In this document: positions 9,272 through 16,446 of the stretch, piece after piece
Layout of the letters: each line of letters begins with the position of its first letter
Position numbering within the stretch: position 1 is the first letter of the stretch
From: Anaerolineae bacterium
GTDB lineage: Bacteria; Chloroflexota; Anaerolineae; Aggregatilineales; Phototrophicaceae
Direction: 5' to 3'
NCBI GenBank assembly: GCA_022824465.1
Contig: JAJDZV010000014.1
Coordinates: forward strand, 47,822-111,821
DNA length: 64,000 bases
The notes under the pieces: model-generated
Seen by the model: the letters and a program-made list of their open reading frames with translations, nothing else
What the model was told of the DNA's origin: nothing
The model's database searches: none
Position numbers and translations under genes: made by a program

Positions 9272-9360
9272 CAAATATCGCGCTAACGTGGTAGAATGCG
9301 CTGCATAAAAATCCTTGCAACCATCCGCCTTCAGTTGTAATTCATTTTGCAGGAGAAGCC

Positions 9361-10416
9361 GTGGCATCAGTGGTCGACATATTTTGCGGTGCTGGTGGGC
9401 TAACTCACGGTTTCGTTCAGCAGGGGTTTAATGTCGTCGCCGGCATCGACAACGACATCCACTGCAAGTTTCCCTTTGAGCACAACAATAAAGGCGCCCG
9501 CTTCATCCATAAATCAATCTGTGACATTAGACCAGATGAGATCAATGCACTCTTTCTTCAGAAGCAGCCGAAAATCCTGGTCGGTTGCGCTCCTTGCCAG
9601 CCATTCTCAAGCTACACACACAAGCGCGAATATGATGACAAGTGGGACTTGGTGATAAAATTCGCTGAGTTGATTATTAACGTAAAGCCGGACGTATTCT
9701 CGATGGAGAACGTCCCTGCCTTAGTGTCTTATAAAAAGGGGGAAGTCTTTGATAAATTCATTGACTTGCTTAAGCCTCATTATCCGCACGGGATTTGGCA
9801 GGACATAGTTAATGCGCGTGATTACGGTGTACCGCAGAACAGAAGAAGGCTGGTTGTTTTGGGTTCAAAGCTGGGAAAAATAGAGCTTTTGGCAAGGACC
9901 TGCGAACCAAATGAATACGCCACTGTAGAAGATACGATAGGCGATCTGCCGCCGATAGACGCAGGCGAAGTTGGCGAAGGCGATCCCCTTCATAGGTCAC
10001 AAGGGTTGTCACCAATCAATTTGAAACGCATACAACAGTCCAAGCCCGGAGGGACGTGGCGCGACTGGGACGAGGATTTGCGCGCGCCATGCCACCAAAA
10101 AGCCACGGGTCAAACCTATGCTTCGGTGTATGGCCGCATGAGCTCCGACAGGCCTTCTCCAACGATAACGACACAAGCATGTAGTTTTGGCACCGGTCGT
10201 TTCGGACATCCTAGCCAAGATAGAGCCTTATCGCTGCGTGAAATGGCGTTGCTTCAGACATTCCCTGATGATTACGAGTTTCTTGATTTCAAAAAATCAG
10301 AGTGCTCATTCAAGCGAGTCGGTAAGCTCATTGGCAATGCGGTGCCGGTTCTCTTGGCAGAACGCATAGCTGAAAGTATTCAGAGGCATTTGGAAGAGCA
10401 TGGACACTCAAAGTAA
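9361..10416 (+). CDS. DNA (cytosine-5) methyltransferase of a restriction-modification system
   Basis: Methylates C5 of cytosine in a specific DNA site, protecting self DNA from the partner nuclease. The canonical motifs are in the right order: I FCGAGG (8-13), IV PCQ with catalytic Cys79, VI ENV (116-118), VIII QNRRR (159-163), then the target-recognition region, IX (LREMALLQTFPDDYEF) and X (IGNAVP). The start is GTG 9361 after AGGAG (9350-9354). 351 residues, typical for a single-chain type II enzyme. It overlaps the next gene by 17 bases, so the two are translationally coupled. AT-richer than the flanking genes, which suggests horizontal transfer. The recognition sequence cannot be read from the protein. 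Confidence 0.93.
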   Translation: MASVVDIFCGAGGLTHGFVQQGFNVVAGIDNDIHCKFPFEHNNKGARFIHKSICDIRPDEINALFLQKQPKILVGCAPCQPFSSYTHKREYDDKWDLVIKFAELIINVKPDVFSMENVPALVSYKKGEVFDKFIDLLKPHYPHGIWQDIVNARDYGVPQNRRRLVVLGSKLGKIELLARTCEPNEYATVEDTIGDLPPIDAGEVGEGDPLHRSQGLSPINLKRIQQSKPGGTWRDWDEDLRAPCHQKATGQTYASVYGRMSSDRPSPTITTQACSFGTGRFGHPSQDRALSLREMALLQTFPDDYEFLDFKKSECSFKRVGKLIGNAVPVLLAERIAESIQRHLEEHGHSK

Positions 10417-12379
10417 CGAACACAAATACGAGATGACCATTAGCCTGAGTGTGTTAGATCACTTGGGCAGAGGACTCTACAGCAATGTGCCTGCTGTGCT
10501 TTCGGAAGTGGTAGCAAATGCGTGGGACGCAGATGCGGAAAACGTAGATATCGCCATCAACAGCGACGACAAGACAATAGTCATTACCGACGACGGCTTT
10601 GGAATGACTCTGAATGACATCAACAGACGGTTTCTCAATATCGGCTATCGGAAACGCGCAGACAAATCCATCTCTGATCTCACGCCGCGCGAGCGAAAAC
10701 CTATGGGGAGAAAGGGCATTGGAAAGCTCTCCGTATTTGCCATAGCCGATACAGTTGAGATTCATACAGTTAGAGACGGGGAACGAAATGCGTTTAGAAT
10801 GGACTATAATGACATTAGAAAACAGATTGATGACGATCCTAGCTCCACATACTATCCATTGGAGTTGCCGCCTGCCTCGGTGGATTTCGAAAGAGGCACT
10901 ACAGTCATTTTGTCGAAATTACGGAGAGAGAGAACACCATCTGTCTCCATAGTTACGCGGCGATTGGCGAGACGATTCAGCATCATCGGCAAACACGACT
11001 TCAGTGTGTCAATCAATGGCGATTTCATCTCCGCCAGAAATCGCGATTATCAGAAATTCATGCAGTTTGTCTGGCACTTTGGAGATGTACCCGATTCTGT
11101 CAAGGAATTGTTTCCCAATGCCAATCCTGTGGTACGTGAACTTGATACGTTCGGTCAGGATGGTGAATTCTCTATTTCCGGGTGGATCGGTACGGTAGAG
11201 AAGCAAGAGCAAATTGATGAGGACACTAACGGTATCGTGATCTTTTCGCGAGGCAAGCTTGTTCATGAGAATATACTTGACGACATGATGCAGGGAGGCG
11301 TCTGGACGAAGTATGTGATAGGTGAAATTGACGCCGAGTTTCTGGATGATAATGGTGAAGATATTATCACGAGCGCTCGTCAGCGATTGAAGCAAGACGA
11401 TGATCGATATATTGTCCTTAAGGAGTTTCTGGAAGATGGAGTAATACGGCGCATCTCAAATAGTTGGTTGGATTGGCGGCGCAAGGAAGGCGCGAAAGAT
11501 GCACTGAGTAAACGCCCGAATGTGAAAAGGTGGTATGAGCTTCTCGGACCGGATCAGCAGAAACTGGCCCTCCGGCTTTTCGGCAAGATTGAGGCCCTTG
11601 TGAATTTGGACGAAACAGGAAAACGGGAGCTATATAAGGCTTCCATGTTTGCCTTTGAACGACTGGCTATCACCGATCAGCTCTCAATTCTCAATAACTT
11701 GGAAACTGAGGCCGATTTTGAGCGGGTGTCCGAGATCTTCGGAGACTTAACTGAGTTGGCCAGAGTTCACTATTACAGCATTGCCAAAGTGCGAGTTGAA
11801 ATCATCAAGAGGTTTATTGGCATTGTGGATTCCAATAAGAAGGAGCGCGTGATTCAGCAACATATCTTCAATGCGCTTTGGCTGCTGGATCCTTCGTGGG
11901 AGCGCGCCGCGACCAACAGCAGAATGGAGCAATCTATTACAAGAGAATTCAAGAATATGGAAAGCAAGTTAAGTGCGGATGAGCGCAAAGGACGAATCGA
12001 CATCAGGTATCAGACCGTCACTGGTAAGCACGTTGTTATAGAACTTAAGAGATATAGTGAGGAAGTTGATTTGTTTGACCTATTGAAACAAGTGTCGCGA
12101 TACAAGCGTTCCGTAAAGAAGTGCCTAGCTGACAGGTTTGGCGATCGATACGAAGACATTGTGGTGGAGGTTGTGTGTATAACAGGTAAGCGCCCGCAGT
12201 CTCCACTAAGTCATGACGAGGAAGAAAAGATGAAAGTGGCCACGGGTGTTAGATGCATAACTTATGACCTTCTAATCGAAAATGCTTTGCTGAGCTACAA
12301 CGACTACTTGGAAGCGGAAAAGCGCATATCTGACTTGGTACAAATCATTGAGAGTATAGACGAAGACTTTGATACATAA
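10400..12379 (+). CDS. GHKL ATPase fused to a PD-(D/E)xK nuclease, predicted restriction subunit
   Basis: Predicted ATP-dependent restriction effector paired with the methyltransferase it overlaps. The N-terminus is a Hsp90/MutL/MORC-type ATPase: E36-N40 (N box, EVVANAWDADA), DDGFGM at 64-69 (G1) and GRKGIGKLS at 103-111 (G2). The middle ~350 residues resemble no domain I can name. Near the C-terminus is a nuclease-like core: Asp534 in GRIDIRY, E548-L-K550, and Q564-xxx-Y568, a pattern seen in RecB-like and Mrr-like nucleases. MutL/MORC-like ATPases in restriction operons are known from comparative genomics (Iyer, Abhiman and Aravind). That this protein cuts unmodified DNA is inference. 659 residues; AT-rich like its partner. 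Confidence 0.82.
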   Translation: MDTQSNEHKYEMTISLSVLDHLGRGLYSNVPAVLSEVVANAWDADAENVDIAINSDDKTIVITDDGFGMTLNDINRRFLNIGYRKRADKSISDLTPRERKPMGRKGIGKLSVFAIADTVEIHTVRDGERNAFRMDYNDIRKQIDDDPSSTYYPLELPPASVDFERGTTVILSKLRRERTPSVSIVTRRLARRFSIIGKHDFSVSINGDFISARNRDYQKFMQFVWHFGDVPDSVKELFPNANPVVRELDTFGQDGEFSISGWIGTVEKQEQIDEDTNGIVIFSRGKLVHENILDDMMQGGVWTKYVIGEIDAEFLDDNGEDIITSARQRLKQDDDRYIVLKEFLEDGVIRRISNSWLDWRRKEGAKDALSKRPNVKRWYELLGPDQQKLALRLFGKIEALVNLDETGKRELYKASMFAFERLAITDQLSILNNLETEADFERVSEIFGDLTELARVHYYSIAKVRVEIIKRFIGIVDSNKKERVIQQHIFNALWLLDPSWERAATNSRMEQSITREFKNMESKLSADERKGRIDIRYQTVTGKHVVIELKRYSEEVDLFDLLKQVSRYKRSVKKCLADRFGDRYEDIVVEVVCITGKRPQSPLSHDEEEKMKVATGVRCITYDLLIENALLSYNDYLEAEKRISDLVQIIESIDEDFDT

Positions 12380-12406
12380 TTCTTCTGTGGTGAAACCATC
12401 TGCGCA

Positions 12407-12477
12407 CTCTGTGCCTCCGTGGTGAAATAATCACAGCACCATCCCGCCTGCAGGCCCCCGACCTCCGCCGCGACGCC
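12407..12477. repeat. Imperfect direct repeat, copy A (echo of the MocR gene 3' end)
   Basis: About 71 bases beginning CTCTGTGCCTCCGTGG and ending in a run around CCCCCGACCTCCGCCGC. A similar block begins 181 bases further on at 12588 and forms the intergenic edge plus the 3' end of the MocR-type gene. On the minus strand copy A still spells AAEVGG followed by a frame-shifted version of the MocR C-terminus. It is therefore a diverged partial duplication of that gene end, next to the restriction island. Confidence 0.6.
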
Positions 12478-12585
12478 GTCCAAGCCCAAATCGAGCGCAC
12501 CGACCGCGAAATCGACCACCTCGTCTACCAACTCTACGACCTCACGCCCGCCGAAATCGCCATCGTCGAAGGCCGTGACGCCTAG
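12451..12585 (+). pseudogene. C-terminal remnant of a type IIG / Eco57I-like restriction-methyltransferase gene
   Basis: A frame without a start codon that ends at TAG 12583-12585 and translates to QAQIERTDREIDHLVYQLYD then LTPAEIAIVEGRDA. The phrase IDxLVYxLYxLTxxEIxIVEG is the characteristic C-terminus of many type IIG/Eco57I-family restriction-methyltransferases. Only the last ~40 residues survive. In-frame stops at 12370 and 12391 close off anything upstream. This suggests a second, now lost, restriction gene at this site. It sits between two copies of an imperfect direct repeat. Confidence 0.6.
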
Positions 12586-12587
12586 TC

Positions 12588-12660
12588 CTCTGTGCCTCTG
12601 CGGCAATCCCATCACAGCACAATCCCCGTCTCCACGCCCCCGACCTCCGCCGCCAGCGCC
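12588..12660. repeat. Imperfect direct repeat, copy B (3' end of the MocR-type gene)
   Basis: Begins CTCTGTGCCTCTGCGGC, shares ATCACAGCAC with copy A and then CCCCCGACCTCCGCCGC, covering the last codons of the MocR-type gene. I judge the identity to copy A (12407) by eye at roughly four in five bases with a few single-base gaps. The pair brackets the type IIG-like fragment. Confidence 0.6.
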
Positions 12661-14099
12661 CGCCACGCTTCACCGATGCGACCAAAGCCCTCCTCAATCG
12701 CCCCCGGCCGATGTATCCCGAAGTTGAGGCGCAGAGCCTGCTCCCCGCCGTCGCCGGTGTAGAAGAGGGCGCCGATGGCGAAGGCCACATCGCGCTGGAT
12801 GGCGGCGATGAAGGTCTCGGCGGCGCTGGGACCGTCAGGCGGCAGTTCCACCCAGAGATAGAGGCCGCCTTGGGGCGCGATCCAGGTCGATCCAGGCGGG
12901 AAGTAGCGTTGGGCGGCGGCGAGCGCGGCGACGCGGCGACGCCTCAGTTCGATCCGATTGCGCTCGAGTTGCTGCGCCAGAATGCCGCGCTCCAGAAGCA
13001 GGTGGATGGTGCGCTGGTTGAGGCCCGAGGTGGAGATATCGGCGGCTTGCTTGACCCGGACGAGGCGCTCGTACGCAGGTCCGCTGGCGATAAGATAGCC
13101 GATGCGAATGCCGGGCAGCAGGACCTTGGTGAAGGCGTTGGTGTGAATGACGACATCTCCCTCGTCCAAGGCTTTGAGGGGCGGCAGTTCCTCGCCCTCG
13201 AAGCGGAATTCGCGGTAGACCTCATCTTCGAGGATGGTGACGCGGTGGCGCGCGGCCAAGCGGACGAGCTGGCGGCGGCGGTGCATGGGCATAAGATGCC
13301 CTGTGGGATTCTGATAGCTGGGCATGACGTAAATCAGGCGCGGGCGCAGGTCTTCGAGGGCGTTTTCCAGGGCGTCTATGCGGATGCCGTCCTGGTCGAT
13401 GGGGATGCCGTGGATGCGGACGCGGCGGGCTTGGGCGATGTCGATGATGCCAAGATAGGTGGGGTCGGCGGTGAGCAGAGTTTCGCCCGGGCTCATCAGC
13501 GATTGCAGAACGAGGTCGATCGCTTGCTGGGCGCCGCCGGTGATGAGCACGTCTTCCAAGCGGCAGTGGATGCCGATGGCGCGGACGTAATCGCGGACGG
13601 CGCTCCGTAACGGAAGATAACCTTCCGCGACTTCGTAGGAGAGGGCGCTGGCGCCATCGCGATCGATAACCTGGTTGATGGCGTCCTGCAGGTAGCGGAC
13701 GGGAAAGAACTCGCTGGGCGGCGAGCCGCTGCTAAAGTCGATGATGCCGGGCTTGCGGGCGAGACGCATCATCTGGCGGATGGACGCGGCGCGCTGCCGG
13801 CTGGCTTGCGGCGACGAGGGCGTCGATGCCAATTCGGTCGCTTGGTCAACGCGAGCGACAAAGGAGCCGCGGCCAGCGTGGGCGTTAAGGTAGCCGGCGC
13901 TGCGCAACTCGTTGTAGGCGTTGACGACGCTGATGCGACTGATGCCAAGCTGCCTGGCGAGCGCGCGACTGGCGGGCAGGCGGGTGCCGGCGGTCAAAAC
14001 GCCGCCCGCAATCTGGCTCTGAATCTGGTCGATTAGCTGGCGGTATATCGGGGTTTCGCTCTCACGCTGGAGTGTGATGTCGAGCGGGAGTTTTGACAT
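12612..14099 (-). CDS. MocR-type transcription regulator (GntR wHTH fused to PLP aminotransferase-like domain)
   Basis: Regulator that binds DNA with an N-terminal GntR winged helix and senses a ligand through an aminotransferase-like domain. The wHTH covers about residues 1-80 (PIYRQLIDQIQSQIAGG, then LPASRALARQLGISRISVV). The fold-type I domain follows, with the PLP lysine K325 in NAFTKVLLPGIRIGYL. 495 residues, normal. The start was set at ATG 14099 (MSKLPLDITL); a 45-codon upstream extension lacks similarity. It is divergent from the SH3 protein gene. No obvious PdxST or GABA-type target gene is adjacent, so the regulon is unknown. Simple aminotransferase activity cannot be excluded. Confidence 0.87.
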   Translation of the reverse strand: MSKLPLDITLQRESETPIYRQLIDQIQSQIAGGVLTAGTRLPASRALARQLGISRISVVNAYNELRSAGYLNAHAGRGSFVARVDQATELASTPSSPQASRQRAASIRQMMRLARKPGIIDFSSGSPPSEFFPVRYLQDAINQVIDRDGASALSYEVAEGYLPLRSAVRDYVRAIGIHCRLEDVLITGGAQQAIDLVLQSLMSPGETLLTADPTYLGIIDIAQARRVRIHGIPIDQDGIRIDALENALEDLRPRLIYVMPSYQNPTGHLMPMHRRRQLVRLAARHRVTILEDEVYREFRFEGEELPPLKALDEGDVVIHTNAFTKVLLPGIRIGYLIASGPAYERLVRVKQAADISTSGLNQRTIHLLLERGILAQQLERNRIELRRRRVAALAAAQRYFPPGSTWIAPQGGLYLWVELPPDGPSAAETFIAAIQRDVAFAIGALFYTGDGGEQALRLNFGIHRPGAIEEGFGRIGEAWRALAAEVGGVETGIVL

Positions 14100-14325
14100 G
14101 GCGGGCCGGCAGATTTGGTTATGGCTGGCATCGTCCAATTTTAGCGCCAAGCATATCCAATCGCAAGGCGGCATCGATCGGAGGGCGGTCAATTTGCAGC
14201 GTTTCTCTGGCACAGGCGCCATCCCGTGAAGCACTCGATGGGCGCCGCCTCGCGCAAGTTTTCACAGGCTGCCGGGCAAAAGCTGTCCTTTGCTGGGTAA
14301 ATTCTGAAGGGCGCTAAGAAAAAAT

Positions 14326-14355
14326 TTGACAATTCTGCTGACTTTAAGATAAAGT
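14326..14355 (+). promoter_or_regulatory. Candidate sigma-70 promoter of the SH3-domain gene
   Basis: Consensus -35 TTGACA (14326-14331), 18-base spacer, then TAAAGT (14350-14355) matching the -10 consensus at four of six positions. It lies 40 bases before the start codon of the SH3-domain gene in an AT-rich stretch. Confidence 0.5.
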
Positions 14356-14396
14356 GTTTGTAGTAAAAGATACTTTGCCTTGATACGACAAAAGCG

Positions 14397-15638
14397 ATGA
14401 ATATGTACAATACCTTAGGAACGCGCTCACTGGTTTGCATGCTGGGACTGCTTTTGTGGGCGGCTGCCGGCGCGCTGGCGCAAGGTTCCGGCGTCCAGAT
14501 CACGACATTGTGTGACGGTCGGGTGGCGCTCGACTGGGGCGGCGGCTCGGGGCAAATCTACTTCGACCGGGAGACCGCAGACGGCACCATATTGGACAAT
14601 GAAGGCCGGCCGATATCGCCCGGTCCCCACGAACTAAGGAGAAATACCCCCTATCAGTTATATATTGACTGGGGCGACAGCAATGAGACGATATCCTTCG
14701 TCACCAGCGGGGAAGCATGCAAACGCCCAGCGCCTCCCAGCAAGCCGCCGGATATAACCTGCCCGCTTCTGCCAGCAAGCATCGTCGTAAGCGGATACGG
14801 CAGGAATACCCAATGCAAGCAGGTGGGCGATGCTGGCGTCGCCATCCCGGCGCTGAGCGCGCAGGGCATCATTGACGCGGTAGACGTATTTGGCGATGTT
14901 GACTCCGAAGTTCGCGTCTGCTTCCGCCACAAGGGCCGGTTGAAGTTTCTGGATGCGGCAACGGCGCCGCGATTGGAAACAGACTTGGCGGTAGAAACTA
15001 CCAAAGGTATGACCTGCGGCACAATTGATCGGGCGGGCACGGTGATTCTCCTCCAAGCCGATGACACTATCGAGATTGCGCCTGCCGCCGCCGAATCCGG
15101 TCCGACGTCTTCAATTGTCTGTCAATTGACCACCACCGGTTACCTGAGCCTGCGTGGCGGACCCAGCGTGTATTTCGAGAGACTTCTGGCGATGCCTAAA
15201 GGCTCGCGATTGATCGGCATGGCGAGAGAGGGCGACTGGTTCCTGGTCGATTATGCCGGGCAGCGGGGCTGGGCCAGCGCAACATTTCTTGCCGCGAGCC
15301 CGGGCTGTGACGGCATCGGCGGATCAAGCCGGGTGTTTTTGCCGCTTGCGACCGAGCCCTCGTCGGTCGAAGCGGACGCGCCGGAAGACATAGGCGATTC
15401 GGCACAGACGGAGGCGCGCATGCCTGGCGTCTGGTCACTGCCCCATTGCAGCCTGAGAGCGGGCGACATCATCAACCACCGGGAGGGACCGGGGCTTGAA
15501 TATGACGTAATCGCGGAGATCCCGTATCAGACCATTTTGATTGCTACGGAAAGGACGCGGGATTGGTTCCTGGTCGAATACAATGACGAGACCGGTTGGG
15601 TTCACATAGATTATGTTTTCCGTCATGGCTGCGGTTAA
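14397..15638 (+). CDS. Secreted protein with two SH3b-like domains
   Basis: A signal peptide (LVCMLGLLLWAAAGALAQ, cleavage near residue 29) directs export. The middle region has Cys-containing segments that I do not recognise. Two bacterial SH3-like domains follow: about 235-300 (GYLSLRGGPSVYFERL then GDWFLVDYAGQRGWASATFL) and about 348-412 (INHREGPGLEYDVIAE then RDWFLVEYNDETGWVHIDYV). Each has the LRxGPGxxY, DWFLVxY and GWV wording of SH3_3 domains, which bind cell-wall peptides. Likely a cell-surface or periplasmic protein. 413 residues. It ends 18 bases before the next methyltransferase gene, so the two may be co-transcribed. Confidence 0.72.
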   Translation: MNMYNTLGTRSLVCMLGLLLWAAAGALAQGSGVQITTLCDGRVALDWGGGSGQIYFDRETADGTILDNEGRPISPGPHELRRNTPYQLYIDWGDSNETISFVTSGEACKRPAPPSKPPDITCPLLPASIVVSGYGRNTQCKQVGDAGVAIPALSAQGIIDAVDVFGDVDSEVRVCFRHKGRLKFLDAATAPRLETDLAVETTKGMTCGTIDRAGTVILLQADDTIEIAPAAAESGPTSSIVCQLTTTGYLSLRGGPSVYFERLLAMPKGSRLIGMAREGDWFLVDYAGQRGWASATFLAASPGCDGIGGSSRVFLPLATEPSSVEADAPEDIGDSAQTEARMPGVWSLPHCSLRAGDIINHREGPGLEYDVIAEIPYQTILIATERTRDWFLVEYNDETGWVHIDYVFRHGCG

Positions 15639-15656
15639 GCGGGCGTCGAGGGAGCG

Positions 15657-16367
15657 ATGGCGATACGCGGGGATAGCAGTGGACTCGAGCGCGGCTACCT
15701 GCTTGACATGCTACCGCGCGAAATCGGTCGCGTGCTGGAGATTGGCTGCGGTGATGGCCGGCTGACGCGGAAGTACGCGGGCCAGGCGGCGCACGTCGTG
15801 GGTATCGACTTGGCGGAAGCGATGCCGTCGAGCGACCGGTCCGAGTTGGCGAGCGTGATGGCCCTGACGGCGGCTAGCGGCGTGTCCCTGCCTTTTCGCG
15901 ATCGCAGCTTTGACCACGCTATATTCTCGCTCTCGTTCTGATGAATTGAGCCTCAGGGCATGGTTCATGCCCTGTCAGAAGCGCGGCGGGTACTCAAGAC
16001 CGGGGGTTCGTTGATTGATCTGCGGCCGACGGCGCGAAACCGGCTGGTTGATTTGGAATACGCAGGACAGAGAATTCATGTCGGTGATATAGACTCGGCG
16101 CGCTCCGCCCATGAAAAGCGGCTGGCGAACGAGGCGCTGCGAGATGCCTTGGACATGGGATTGTTTCGCCTAGAGCATTGTGCGACTTTCGAGTATGTCA
16201 CCGACCTGGACGGATTGCCGGACTTGCGAGAATTCGCCGCGCGATTGCGGCGCAGCGTGATGCCGGAGGATATGCCGGAGCGTATCGCTGCGCTGACGGC
16301 CGGGATCCAGGAGGATTATCTCATTCGGATTCGGCGGGAGATGATTATCTGGCGTCTGCGGCGCTAA
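15657..16367 (+). CDS. Class I SAM methyltransferase with two in-frame UGA codons (candidate selenoprotein, or pseudogene)
   Basis: Rossmann-fold methyltransferase: motif I VLEIGCGDGRLTRKY near residue 25, VVGIDLAEAM for motif II, FDHAIFSLSF for motif IV, then ARRVLKTGGSLIDLRP. Codons 95 and 96 (15939-15944) are TGA TGA. The same frame continues without interruption for 141 further codons to a normal TAA, and the two halves join exactly as one methyltransferase of 236 residues. A perfect 9-base-pair hairpin follows the UGA codons. Either both UGAs are decoded as selenocysteine, or this is a pseudogene with two neighbouring nonsense codons. Start ATG 15657 follows GAGGGAG. I see no sel genes in the window. 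Confidence 0.65.
15954..15974 (+). promoter_or_regulatory. SECIS-like hairpin downstream of the tandem UGA codons
   Basis: CAGGGCATG (15954-15962), loop GTT, CATGCCCTG (15966-15974): a perfect 9-pair stem inside the coding frame. The loop begins with G. It starts 21 bases after the first UGA and 18 after the second. The known bacterial SECIS model asks for a stem-loop shortly after the UGA, about 16-37 bases to the apical loop, with a G at one of its first two positions; this fits. A chance hairpin is possible. Confidence 0.5.
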
Positions 16368-16410
16368 TAGTACATCCGTTGCCAAGTTTGGCTCAAATAT
16401 TGTACTATTA
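16365..16410. repeat. Nested inverted repeats between the methyltransferase and binding-protein genes
   Basis: Outer arms TAATAGTAC (16365-16373, starting in the stop codon) and GTACTATTA (16402-16410) are perfect complements. Inside them GCCAA-GT-TTGGC (16381-16392) forms a second hairpin. It could be a terminator for the methyltransferase or an operator for the downstream gene; there is no run of T after it. Confidence 0.45.
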
Positions 16411-16446
16411 CTTAAGATTGATTACGAGAGATTCGGAGCAGGGACA

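Noticed and set aside
7416..9320. A 634-codon open frame on the minus strand across the second TPR gene and the FkbM gene.
   Set aside because: It is antisense to two recognisable genes, is full of Arg, Pro and Ser typical of GC-rich shadows, and has no ribosome binding site or domain.
12711..13610. A 299-codon plus-strand frame inside the MocR-type gene.
   Set aside because: Shadow frame of a regulator with clear motifs on the minus strand; its Gly/Asp/Ala-rich sequence is a composition effect.
15657..15941. Treating the two methyltransferase halves (15657-15941 and 15960-16367) as separate genes.
   Set aside because: They are in the same frame, separated only by TGA TGA and five codons, and together form one complete Rossmann methyltransferase.
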